Shown here in pieces: positions 34,501-44,010 of a stretch of DNA of 64,000 nucleotides. How positions within the stretch are numbered: the first letter of the stretch is position 1; each line of letters starts with the position of its first letter. A program made the position numbers and the translations under genes. Source of the stretch: Hysterangium stoloniferum (lineage: Eukaryota > Basidiomycota > Agaricomycetes > Hysterangiales > Hysterangiaceae); contig WHVD01000004.1 of NCBI GenBank assembly GCA_015178975.1, positions 1,240,001 through 1,304,000 of the forward strand, written 5' to 3'. The notes under the pieces are model-generated. The model did no database searches. It was given only the letters and a program-made list of their open reading frames with translations, and was not told where the DNA came from.

Positions 34501-36053
34501 GCCAATGTTTCCTGAAATGCAAGGGTTTCAATGCGCTCATGCACTGCTGCCATAATGGGAGTGGGTAGTAGGTAGCCTGCTAGTGGTGGTTCAGATGTTT
34601 CTTTTTCTGGCAAGGATTTTGGTTGTTCAGACTTGGTTTTTTGTGTGCTGACTGATAGTGATCCCTGTTTGACAATTTTTGGACTAATGAGATTATAATC
34701 AACCCGTTTATTATATGCTGTTCGTTCTGCAGTGTCGATTACTATGTGGTGTGAGGAAAGAAATGACATTCCCAGTATGAGTGGTACAGGTAGGCCAACA
34801 TTTATCTTTGCTTTAAAAACTCCTGATTGCCATGCCCCATTTCCCGAAGTAACTTTGATCTTTACAAACTCTCGACAACTCAACGGTATATCTGACAGTG
34901 ATGATAAATTATCCTCCTCTTTAGGGAGGGAGAATCGTCGGAGACCTAGCTGTGAAACTAGGGCATTGCTAATCACTGTGGAGGGACAACCAATGTCAAT
35001 GAGAGCTTTTTTTGAGAGGGGGAAGTCGGATATGAGAGGTCCCGTCATCTCTATGGGTGCATAGAGGTGCGGGACTGTGAATGGGATTTGTGGTTCAGAA
35101 TTAGAGGCGACGTACGTGTCGGTATCCTCATCTAGGAATTCTTTGATTTTGGCCATAGCGAGACCAGCAGTGGTGCGAGGTGTAGCTGCATGAGCCATTG
35201 ACACAGTGAGTGTTTTATATGTGGTAGCATCAGGCCAGGAATTGTTTGTCTTCATGGGGCAGGAATCAGAGCGATGTCCTGCATAAAACACACAGCAGCG
35301 GGTGCAGCCTTCATGATCCTGGAGGAGTTTCCTTTCTTCATCAGTCAAACGGGGGAGTTTGGCACTGGTTTTGGATATAGGTGTGGAGCTGGAGGGGGGA
35401 TCAGATAGGCGAGAAGCTAAATCTTTCCTCTCACTGTGATGGAGTGCACGGGCAGCATTGTTAGCTAAAATTTGTTCTCGCACCAGTTCCTGCTGTTCCT
35501 GAACTCGTTCATCCTGTTCCTTTACTTCGCTGGCCCATGGTGCAAGTTCTGTTGAAAGAACTGGCTCCACGAGGAGGTTGCGTTTGAGTGTCTTATCCAG
35601 GTTCACTTTGAGTTGGGTTTTCAAGGCAGTAGTAGACAGCGCAAAAGGCTTGGCAGAGGTGGTGAGGATCACATTGAGGTTCTCCATCTTGATCTTCCAA
35701 TCAATGAACTTTTGGCTGCCTTGAGAAGTCGTGAGGATTCTTTCTCTAATGAGGTGGGCCCAGTTCTTCTCAAGTGTGATGGATGGGAGTTCTTCCAGGT
35801 ACTTCTCCAGGGTAAGGCTGTCGATATGCATTTGGTCTCCCTGATACCATGCCATCAGTCGTGGCTCCATCATTGCCTCAGCCACACAGCTAACAATTTC
35901 TTCAGGTTTTTTTTCCCCAAGCTTCATGTATCTTCGACAGGCAATGGACCAGCCTTGATGAACAAGTGGTGTGTATCGTCCGGCAGTGAGCATGGGACAT
36001 TCCTTTAGTTTGCCGACTTTGACCTCAGCTATTGGATGTGTATCGTGTGGCAT
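31510..36053 (-). pseudogene. Gag-protease-RT-RNase H-integrase-chromodomain polyprotein of J
   Basis: Likely start MPHDTHPIAEVK at 36053. The gag core is followed by the zinc knuckle CTRCCVFYAGHRSDSC (CX2CX6HX4C). The protease loop reads ALIDIGCPSTVI, so the catalytic DTG or DSG is DIG. RT has YVSPAFCVPK, VNDYRELNKNT, MPMGGCNAPSTHQ and VYLDDIIIWSG; RNase H has TTDASDRRTGAVLSF. Integrase has the HHCC finger (HDTLGHFGF, CTECQ), AIDFVGPLP and TAYHPQSDGSSERTN. Last comes a chromodomain, QYLVCWVGFGKDHDEWLP. TGA stops break it at about 34446 (after ADRFPV) and 32412 (after HIISD), both readable as former CGA, and a frameshift lies near 31700. Otherwise nearly complete. Confidence 0.9.
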
Positions 36054-36346
36054 CTTGTGTTTCCTGTTTTGGTGTGATGATGGTGGCTGGTATATGGAGA
36101 GGTATGATCGTAGCTTCAGGGATTCAGTGTCAGTGTCAGTGTCAGTCTTGGATGAATTGGGTCCAGTCAGTGTGCTTGTGGCAGGAGATGGTGGGGCAGG
36201 TGTGTTGTTGGCTAAGGGGTTTACGAGGAGGGGAGGTAGTCCAAGCTGGTGTCTCTGTCTCGTTTCTGAGCGTGTGAGTGGTGGTGTGGGTGTTGATGGT
36301 AGGTGAGACACGGTGGTAAGATAGATTGTCGTTGTCAAAAAAAAAG

Positions 36347-36679
36347 TGAAAGGTTGTCGTTATCAACCTCACTCAGTTAGTCACAGACAGGACAATGTTA
36401 TCGTGTTTTGAATGGTCTGAATATACAGTAAAATGGTCGACACTTCTTCTAGGGGTGTTCTCGTGTACTAAATATCTTTTCCGGAACAATAAAATCGTGG
36501 TAACCTAAGACATGTGAGAAACAAAAGGAGTCTGAGTTCTTGATTGAGGTGGAAAGAGAACAATAGAGATACGATCAAAGTGGGGAGACAATAGAGTGCG
36601 GTTTTGATTGATGGAACAATGGTGGGATGATCAGTGGTGAGGCTTTGTCTGTAGATGTGGTAAGATGACCAGGATTACA
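36347..36679 (-). repeat. 5' LTR of element J
   Basis: 333 bp, same ends as the 3' LTR. Mostly carries TG where the 3' LTR keeps CG, with one site the other way (ACGATC against ACAATC). Confidence 0.93.
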
Positions 36680-36799
36680 CTCTCACTGGTTGATGCTAGC
36701 TACAGTATACATCTAGCCACATTGCAGCTTCTACTGGCCATGGCATTGGCACAGTCTCTAGACTTCACTCTGAGCATCATTGTCATCTCTCCAAGTCAA

Positions 36800-38650
36800 C
36801 TGGTGGTTGTCCCTCCAAGCTTTCCCCTACCAATATTCACTATGCAAAGTGTCTCATCAGCTCTGGGAAGGCTGAGACTGCTGTTGATGTGGCCAAAGCT
36901 TTTAGGAATGTCACCAACCAGTCCATCTGTACCCAAGAATTCCACCCCCACTACCCTCAGCTCTCTAAGGATATCATGTACCACTCTCCCACCTTTTCCT
37001 TTCTTTGCCTTTTTTGCAACCCATTCCTCTTCCTCTGACTCTACCCACAAGTTCAGTCAGTCTTTCATTGCAGTCTTCACTTTATGAGGATGTTTGGTGG
37101 CCTTGACTGGTGTAGCTTCAGGGCATTGTGAATCTTGTTTGTTTCCAAGTTTCAGATACACTGATAAAGTTCAAATATAGTAAAGACTTACCGTCCTCCT
37201 CTTCACACTTTGTGTGGTCCCTCATGCATTGTCTGCACTTCAACATGCCAAATGCTGAACACACCTTATCCAGTGTCACACAGCGCTTGCATCACTGCAA
37301 TCAGTATATGATCATCCCAACAGTGTTCTGATCACCCTGCACTACTGATTCAGTGACAAATGAAGCAAACTAAACTCACTTACCCCTTCATCAATCAAGT
37401 GGACCTTCCAATAGCACTCCCTATGATGATAACCAGGTCCAACTACCTTCTACCACTCCAGATCTTTCACCCTGATGATGTCACCAAGTCACTCCAGTTC
37501 ACTTGGCTTTCCAGGGGCCACTGGGGGCCAGTGCATGACAACATGGCTCCAGTGTGCTTGGGTTTTCAGCCAGTGGATCACAAAGTTGCTCCAGTTCCAA
37601 TGGCTTCACAGATAAACAATGGTCAGTGTCACTGCAAACAGAGCATGATACCACTCACCTTGGGTTCCTTTAGTAACCCCTGTCACTTCACCCAAAGTCT
37701 CCACTTGGTTGACTTGCTCTTCACCTCCATCTACTAGCATCCCTATACCCACTGTTTTTTCCACAAACACAAGTTAATCCAGCCATGATGTTATGACCCA
37801 TTCCCAGATGTTTCAATATCTGACTTCCGACTTCCGACTACAGAACATCATAGTTACCATATCTTCCGTATTCTTCCCTTGTTCTGCATTTGGTAATTTG
37901 TCTGTTGACAAGTATTCACTTGTTTGTTTATTATATTCCCATTTCGGAATATTGTCTCCCCAATTCATCTTATTGTATTCCCATTTCAAAGTACTTCTGT
38001 TTCTGTCTTATTGTGGTCTTAGTTTGTAGTACAATAACGAGAAGACTTATATGTATTAGTTTCTGTGAATTTGTACTTTACTTTAGATCTGATATCGACT
38101 TAGTTTCTTATTCCCTCTTCCATCTTTCTGTACGTTCGATATTCGGAACTCTTTGGAACTCTGAATATCCATATCTTCCAGCATAAGTCTCACCTTTGAA
38201 ATTAAGGACTTCTGAGCATTTGCATAGAGGCACAGCATATAAGCTGAAGCCAACATCCTAACCCTATCTGATAGTTTCCAAATTCCCGGTGGCTTTCTGA
38301 TATGTAGTTCTGGAATAAGTTCCAACATGGCACTTAACACATGATGAAACAGTCTCAATTTCAGCTAGTGCCCAATTGTAGTGCTTAGGTGGTGGGATTT
38401 TGCCAATACCCATTTCCTCCTCCACTTTCTTAGCACTTATCATGGACTCAAGCACTTTTATCTTAGGGAAGCAGGGAAGTCATATTGCAATTTTAAGATC
38501 AAACAGACTTCCCCTTTTTATCTTACATCAGTCCAACCAGTCTCTCACTTCCTCCTCCAACTCAGCTTTCAGATCAGGCTGGCACTTTACCTCATCACAC
38601 AACTTATCCAAAATGTCAGACAATCCAAAATGGCAGAATAGAGGATGCTC
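36800..38650 (-). pseudogene. Second Zn2Cys6-type gene, interrupted by LTR-H
   Basis: Minus strand, from about 38650. HFGLSDILDKLCDEVKCQP and a Glu-rich segment come first, then PPKHYNWALAEIETVSS, where solo LTR-H (37789-38339) splits it. Near 37296-37212 the frame reads CKRCVTLDKVC, SAFGMLK, then CRQCMRDHTKC: spacing CX2CX6CX7CX2CX6C, that of the fungal binuclear zinc cluster. A GTAAGT...CAAACAAG intron follows, then an acidic and Lys-rich tail ending at the Tc1-1 boundary near 36957. Several stops. It is the same type of gene as 39248-40385 but diverged; function would be inferred only from the cysteines. Confidence 0.6.
37789..38339 (-). mobile_element. Solo LTR-H, duplication CATGA
   Basis: 551 bp, TGTTATGACCC to GGCACTTAACA, flanked by CATGA at 37784-37788 and 38340-38344. 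Its block CATATAAGCTGAAGCC is the reverse of the one in LTR-C. Some CpGs remain. Confidence 0.88.
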
Positions 38651-38674
38651 ATTGGAGGCACTACTGTTGGTTGC

Positions 38675-39024
38675 TGTTAAGGGTGTGTACACAGAGGGTT
38701 TCCGGAGAAACCTGTGGGAAATCTGGTAGGACTTGGCTTCAGCTTATAGGCTGTGCCCTCATGAGATCATGTTGTCCAATTTCAAACAGGCAGATGGGAA
38801 ACCCAGGGAGTCTGGTGACTGATGCGTGGGATGAGGTTGGACATAGACAGGGTGGAGTCTGGCAGGTATTCCAGTGACTGATACATGATGTAATGAAGTC
38901 GAATGTGGACAAGTCTGATGTACGGAGTCTGGCAGGAATTCCAGTAAACTGACAATTGGTGTGTATATGGCGTGGGTGCATGTAAGTTAGTGCCCGGAGT
39001 CCGGCAGGAATTCTGGTCATAACA
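38675..39024 (-). mobile_element. 3' LTR-C of gypsy C/D copy D1, internally deleted
   Basis: Starts TGTTAAGGGTG and ends GGTCATAACA, 350 bp. About 480 bp is missing between two similar GGAGTCTGG sites. No matching 5-bp repeats flank it (GTTGC against GTACC). A purine tract adjoins on the minus strand, so this is an element's 3' LTR, not a solo copy. Confidence 0.8.
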
Positions 39025-39041
39025 GTACCCTCCCTTTATGC
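39025..39041 (-). other. Polypurine tract beside LTR-C
   Basis: Minus strand reads GCATAAAGGGAGGGTAC directly before TGTTATGACC of the LTR. It fixes LTR-C as the LTR of a minus-strand element whose interior lies to the right. Confidence 0.7.
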
Positions 39042-39247
39042 CGAAGTCCCAAAGAGGCTCTAGACCTTGATAAGGTTCTTGTCAGCTATGTGCATGTGTC
39101 AAAAGTCATGTCAGTTACACATATGTGTCAAAGAGTCACGTGATCTGGAAGGTAAGGTTCAGATGTGATGAGCCTATATAAAAATTTGAAAAAATGAAAT
39201 TTCTTCTTCTTTATTACCCCCATCTTCGACACAATGAGTCCAAACCA

Positions 39248-40385
39248 ATGCTGCGAAGGCCAATGCCAACCACTGGGCCCTCCATGGGCAACCAATACCA
39301 GGCACCTCTCACAGCAGCCCAGATTCTGGTGCAGCGAGAGGAACAGCACCAACAATGAGAAGAAGCAGAAAAGGAGGCCAGGGAGGTCGAGGAAGCCAGG
39401 GAGGTCGAGGAAGCCAGGGAGGTCGAGGAGGCCAGGGAGGTCGAGGAGGCCAGGGAGGTCGAGGAGGCCAGGGAGGTCGAGGAGGCCAGGGAGGTCGAGG
39501 AGGCCAGGGAGGTCGAGGAGGCCAGGGAGGTCAAGGAGGCCAGGGAGGTCAAGGAGGCCCTGGACAGGGAGTACCAGGCGGCATTGGCCACGGAGAAAGT
39601 GGCTGAGGAGAAAAGGAAGAAGGATGAGGAGGAGGCTGTGCAGGCTGCCACAGAAAGCCTGGGGAGCTGCAGATAGGGCCATGGTTGCCACAGCCAAAGT
39701 AAGTCCCATAATACAACTTGTTGATATCAACTGACTTGGTATTTTCAATGCAAGGTGACAGAGGTCAAATCAGAGTCTGAGGGGGAGCCAGAGAGCCCCC
39801 AAAAGGTAAGTGTTGGGTCTGTGGGAAGTCCAGGGAACTAACCAAATCAACAGAAGGCAAGGAAGGCAGCACCAGTCTGCCTACCAACAAGGAACGACCC
39901 ACGGTGTTCCGGTTGCAATGACTGGAACACTGAGTGCAATCAGAAGTCCAGGTGGGGACTGGGCTGCTACCAGTGCATGCATCTCAAGGCGAGGTGCTCA
40001 CTTGTCCACAAGCAGCCTACGGGGTCCGGGGCGCAGGACATTAGCAGGTCAGATGGGATGTCCAGTTTGGATGAGGTCTTGGGATGGATCGCTGAGGGCA
40101 TAGAGGCTCAGAACGAGTTGCTCCGGAAGAGCAACAATGTGCAGGTTGTAATGGTGAATGAACTCCACGGGCTCCACTTGGAATATTATAAATTCCTAGT
40201 AGAGTTCAGCGGCTATGCCTTCTGAGGAGCCACAGGTCGGGAGTTCCGATGATGCTGGGTCGGATGAGGACAGGGTGCCCACAGAGATAGCGGAGCTCCC
40301 TGAGGAGATGAAGGAGGCAGAGAAAGCTGAGGTGGAGAAAGCTGAGGCAGGGAAAAAGGACAGCCCCATAAATGTAGAAGATTAA
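39248..40385 (+). pseudogene. Zn2Cys6-type gene antisense to gypsy D1, two introns
   Basis: Starts MLRRPMPTTGPSMGNQY at 39248, ends DSPINVED. An 18-bp repeat codes for EAREVE units, probably a charged helix. Introns 39699-39754 (56 bp) and 39806-39853 (48 bp), both GTAAGT...AG, keep frame when removed. Exon 3 has CSGCNDWNTEC, nine residues, then CYQCMHLKARC: CX2CX6CX9CX2CX6C, the binuclear zinc-cluster spacing. Downstream is a helical segment (LDEVLGWIAEGIEAQNELL) and an acidic tail. Defects: a TGA after QREEQHQQ (39355), a frameshift around 39640, another at 40222. It is convergent with the chromodomain end of gypsy D1. DNA binding is possible by the motif, not shown. Confidence 0.75.
39373..39556. 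repeat. 18-bp coding minisatellite
   Basis: About ten copies of GGCCAGGGAGGTCGAGGA. In the gene's frame it reads as Glu/Ala/Arg/Val-rich; other frames give Arg-Ser-Pro or Gly-rich artefacts. Confidence 0.9.
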
Positions 40386-40429
40386 AATAATAAAAGTTTA
40401 ATAATTTTTTTTTTGAAAATAAAAGTAAA

Positions 40430-40860
40430 GTGTGAAAAACATAAACATCAAAGTCTGCAGAATATCCGCTTAGGGACTTGAAAACATGTCAGAACCTGTA
40501 AAAGCAAAGAGACATCGGGTGACAGGGAATAATGAGAATGAGTCCAAATGTAACATGGGGTCTGCAGAGTACAGTCAAAGAGAAGATAGTGGTCCAGGTT
40601 TGAGCAGGTAAGCTGTATGAAAGTCAGTAACGATTTCCATGGCATTACAGTTCCATGGCCAAAATCTGTGAAGTTTCTTCATCAGTGCCCTTGTAACCCA
40701 CCCACTTGACCATGTAAAGCAGTTTACAAGTGTGTCAATGCTTGTCAATTTTCAAATCTAAAATTTGTGAGATTTCAAACTCGGGTTCTCTATCAATAAT
40801 GACCGGAGGAGGCGGAGATTGCATGTTATCTGGGATAGTGTTACTTGGTACAGGAGGCTG
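40430..40860 (-). pseudogene. Chromodomain end of gypsy C/D copy D1
   Basis: Minus strand PEFEISQILDLKIDKH, then CKLLYMVKWVGYKGTDEETS and AMEL, a chromodomain at the integrase C-terminus. It lines up with 48700-48860 and 50990-51180. A stop (TGA) follows IDKH. Integrase upstream of this copy is missing; the sequence beyond 40860 is unrelated. Confidence 0.85.
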
Positions 40861-40949
40861 TGGGATCCAGGTAATGGGAAGTGGGATGGCATGCAGAAAA
40901 GCCAGGGGCCTTGGAGGAGGTCTTGGGCATATTAGGATACTTGAAAGTA

Positions 40950-41120
40950 TATTTAAACCTCTGAAATGGTCCAAAATCCAAAATGTCAAGAAATCCAACA
41001 AGGTCCAAAAGTCCAGAAAGGTCCAGAACATAGTTCAGATGTTCTGAGGGGTCTGGAGGTTCAGAGAGGTCTGGAAGTTCCAAGAGGTCTGAGCACACCC
41101 AAAAGGTCAGGGGAGACAAA
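40950..41120. repeat. Imperfect GGTCCAGAA-type repeats
   Basis: Ten or so irregular copies of GGTCCAAAAGTCCAGAA and GAGGTCTGGAAGTT. No frame and no clear unit length. Confidence 0.55.
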
Positions 41121-41310
41121 GATGCAAAGGGTAAGGATGATGAAAACATCCAGGGATGCCACAATGGACCAGGAGTTGCCCATGAGGGGCTGGAGTGTTG
41201 CCCAAAGACCAGAGGACATGGCAGAGTGAGAGTGGTCAAAGGTTGCAGTGTCTACAGGCAAGGTAAGTGCCCATGACACAAAGGCCTGAAGGAACCAGAT
41301 ACTGTGGCCA

Positions 41311-42378
41311 AAGGCTTACAACTTCAGCATGCTAGTTGTGGGCCAGATCCCCATGGGTTGGTCTGCCAGACACTATGGTATTCCAAAAGACATCATTACT
41401 CAAACCAACCATATGTCCTTGTGGGCATTAGTTTGTGCTGCAGAGGCACTCATAATGTTGGGTATCACTGACCCCTACAAGCTCCATAAGTATGTTTACC
41501 CATCTGAAGTTGGGTCATGTATCGAAAGTGGCATGGATGGTACAACAAGTATGGCTGCCATGTTCAAAGATCGTCAGGAAGAGATGGATGTACATAAAGA
41601 CATTTTACAAGAAATGTATGTAGTTTGTTTTTGTCTACTATGAGCGTAGTGATGAACATACAACACCTACATAGATTCATCAATACCATCACTGGATGGG
41701 TCAATATGCTGCTGCTGTTGTGGTGGGTCCCATTAAGATTCCTGTCAGTGCTTGGTGCATTATCATTTTTTCTTCCATAATGAATCACCTTATTCATACC
41801 CTTGAACAGTGCCCCAGGATTGCAATCCCTTGACATTGCCAGTGAAGCTGTTTTAAGTGGTAAAGTGAAGGTGATGCTTGCCAGTTGATTTGATGATTTC
41901 ATGGAAGAGGGATTGAATGAATTTGCAAACATGAAGACTACAAGAAATTCCATACACTCCTGATCTGGAGGACCCTGTGTTGCTTAACCCACTTGCGAGA
42001 ACCCAGTTGGACAAAGCCAAAAGCTATTATTTTCAGGAAAAGCTATTTACATCAGTGATTTTTAGCTAACTGTTCTATTTTCAGAACTTATCGCATCAGT
42101 ACTGTCATCCAACCTGACATTTGTTGCACAGAACTTCACTGAAGCTGAGGTTGCTTACTGTCAGTCACAACCTTCTCCTGTGATGTTGTTTGCCATGTGT
42201 TGGGCTGGAAAGGAGGCCACCTTGAAGGGTTTGGGCATCTGGTTTAAAGGTGCTAGTGTAGCAATGAAAGACATTGAGATCCTTCCAGAGAAAGTTGGTG
42301 TCCTCTGTGTGACCTTACACAGTGATACCAAAATAGCTGCCATAGGCAAGAATGTTACAACCACCTTGACAAAACATT
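41311..42378 (+). pseudogene. Fatty acid synthase alpha (FAS2) fragment
   Basis: Read in pieces on the plus strand: VVGQIPMGWSARHYGIPKDI, WALVCAAEALIMLGITDPY, YPSEVGSCIESGMDGTTS and MFKDRQEEMDVHKDILQE, the front of the ketoacyl synthase domain of the fungal FAS alpha chain. Then a GTATGT...CATAG intron (41616-41674, 59 bp), GWVNM, GPIKIPVS, EFANMK. A deletion jumps to PDLEDPVLLNPLART, and the end matches the phosphopantetheine-transferase domain: FTEAEVAYCQSQPSP, WAGKEATLKGLG, AMKDIEILPEKVGV. The ketoacyl synthase active-site part is missing. The retained intron argues for a DNA-level copy rather than a retrocopy. Many stops. Confidence 0.85.
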
Positions 42379-42700
42379 AAGTCTTGGCACAAGAGTTTTT
42401 CAGACACAAAATCAGAGTTTTCACTCAATTCCTTGAGGGGCAAAATTGAGTAGAAATATGTGGTTTTCAAATGATTTCTTTAGACACATTATTACAGTTT
42501 TCTTAGGATTTTGTTGGGTGGAAAAACCCTAACAAAATACAGGGTTTTTTAAGAGTTTTCTTATTCAGAAAATCCATAAAAAATAGGCTATTTCCAACAA
42601 AACTCAAAATTTTCAAACAGTTTTTCAGTTCAAAAAATGCTTAGAAAATTTGGCCAAATAGCAAGATTTTTTGAAGGTTTTCCAACTCCAAAAATCTTAG
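42379..42700. other. Unassigned T-rich sequence
   Basis: Runs of TTTTCAGTTC and GATTTTTTGAAGG-like words without period. No frame. Confidence 0.3.
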
Positions 42701-42831
42701 GATGCCTCCAGTGTTTCCAAGCATTTGCATAGGAGTGCAGCACATGAGCTGAAGCCAATGTCCTGACCCTATCTGGAAGATCCTGAGTTTCTGGTCACTT
42801 TCCAATAGTTCTGGAATAAGTTCCTGACACT
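42701..42831 (-). repeat. LTR-H fragment
   Basis: Matches the right-hand 130 bp of LTR-H at 38215-38339 (GCATTTGCATAG, GAGCTGAAGCCAA, CTGGAATAAGTTCC), cut by LTR-C at 42832. Confidence 0.7.
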
Positions 42832-43887
42832 TGTTAAGGGTGTGTACATGGAGGGTTTCTGGAGAAACCTGCAGGAAATCTGGTAGGACTTGGCTTCAGC
42901 TTATAGGCTGCACCTATGTGAGATCATGTTGTCCAATTTCAAAGGGGCGGACAGGAATCCCAGGGAGTCAGGGTGGAGTTCATGGGTTGAGAGGTTGAGA
43001 GGTTGTGGGTTGAGAGGTTGTGGGTTGAGAGGTTGTGGGTTGAGAGGTTGTGGGTTGAGAGGTTGTGGGTTGAGAGGTTGTGGGTTGAGAGGTTGTGGGT
43101 TGAGAGGTTGTGGGTTGAGAGGTTGTGGGTTGAGAGGTTGTGGGTTGAGAGGTTGTGGGTTGAGAGGTTGTGGGTTGAGAGGTTGTGGGTTGAGAGGTTG
43201 TGGGTTGAGAGGTTGTGGGTTGAGAGGTTGTGGGTTGAGAGGTTGTGGGTTGAGAGGTTGTGGGTTGAGAGGTTGTGGGTTGAGAGGTTGTGGGTTGAGA
43301 GGTTGTGGGTTGAGAGGTTGTGGGTTGAGAGGTTGTGGGTTGAGAGGTTGTGGGTTGAGAGGTTGTGGGTTGAGAGGTTGTGGGTTGAGAGGTCGTGGTT
43401 TGAGAGGTTGGGGAGTCGAGATAGATAAGTCAGAGGTTGAGTGATAGATGCGTCGGAGCCCATGGGCTCCAACTAGTGAGAGTGGTGTAATTCAAAGAGA
43501 AGTTTAGAGCAGAAAATATACTAAGATTACTGAGGAGAATCTAAGCCGATTTTCTGACTCGATTGTATGTACAACATCTGCCAGACTATATAGACTGTGG
43601 AATGAATAACATACCAAATCCAGTAATAATGAAAACAAAACTAACAAACATAAAATGAGATAAGTAAACACCAAACTTGGTGTTAGGAACAGGACAGAAC
43701 AGAAGCAGAGTCTGAATCATGACAGGTCATAAAACCATAATGGGAACAGAGTGGGAACAGAGTGGGAGCGGAGTCCAAATTGTGACAGGTCATTTAACTA
43801 TAACGGGAATGGGGCTCAGTTAGAGGGATGACGGGTTTTCCAAGAAGGGTCCAGTGACTGATGGATGGGACAGAGTCGGACATAGAC
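42832..43887 (-). mobile_element. LTR-C with expanded internal array, truncated
   Basis: Begins TGTTAAGGGTG in an LTR-H fragment and is colinear with LTR-C to GACATAGAC at 43887, where Helitron-unit sequence replaces the last 150 bp. It includes a 15-bp array (42976-43400) that is short in the other copies. Confidence 0.8.
42976..43400. repeat. 15-bp array in LTR-C
   Basis: About 27 near-identical copies of GAGAGGTTGTGGGTT. The other LTR-C copies have only a few irregular versions at this place, most with CG where this has TG. Confidence 0.95.
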
Positions 43888-44010
43888 TTCCAATGGTCAA
43901 ATTCACTGTCAACTGTAAGTAATTACTGTGGTCACTTGGTTTATTTATTTTGATTTAATGTATTTTATTTTGATTTATTGTATTTTAATTTATTCTCTGA
44001 TTTTATTGTG
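43888..44010. mobile_element. Fragment of a Helitron-like unit
   Basis: AACTGTAAGTAATTACTGTG and the ATTTTATTTTGATTTATTG run match the spacer after array B in units 1 and 2 (7393-7500 and 10503-10600). CpG-poor and old. Confidence 0.6.

Larger units (their letters stand above)
31150..36679 (-). mobile_element. Complete Ty3/gypsy element J with both LTRs
   Basis: 5.53 kb. LTRs of 333 bp at 36347-36679 (5') and 31150-31482 (3'), duplication CTCTC at 31145-31149 and 36680-36684. The purine tract GGAGAGGGGAGGGG abuts the 3' LTR. Gag, protease, reverse transcriptase, RNase H, integrase and chromodomain are all recognisable in that order. The LTRs differ at ten positions by hand alignment (about 97% identity), nine of them transitions. 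It is the best-preserved autonomous-type element of the window but carries disabling mutations. Confidence 0.93.
30734..36957 (+). mobile_element. Tc1-1 copy 2, split by gypsy J and truncated
   Basis: Starts CAGTGACTC after a TA at 30732-30733, with the same subterminal region as 2044-2256, then promoter and transposase start. Gypsy J lies in codon 14 of the transposase (31150-36684). After it the transposase continues to about 36957, where unrelated minus-strand sequence begins. The second inverted repeat is missing. Confidence 0.85.
31109..36957 (+). pseudogene. Tc1-like transposase N-terminal half, interrupted
   Basis: ATG at 31109, MHTLCLLPARIIS with shifts, then the gypsy J insertion with duplication CTCTC. 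From 36680 the DNA-binding half resumes and aligns base by base with 4610-4300 of copy 1 (reverse strand). The best open frame after the insertion is not the transposase frame, so small indels have accumulated. It ends before the catalytic domain. Confidence 0.75.

Noticed and set aside
36347..36679. Classical RIP (C to T at CpA) as the cause of repeat decay
   Set aside because: The changes that can be polarised lie at CpG, and CA-containing repeats are intact. A CpG methylation explanation fits better, though no genome-wide count could be made.
39234..39734. Arg-Ser-Pro-rich frame resembling an RS protein
   Set aside because: It is the wrong frame of the 18-bp repeat. The frame that connects to the zinc cluster is the Glu/Ala-rich one in the first exon and differs over the repeat.
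42890..43472. Frames of LRGCG, WVERL and NLSTH repeats
   Set aside because: They are the 15-bp array of LTR-C translated in three frames.
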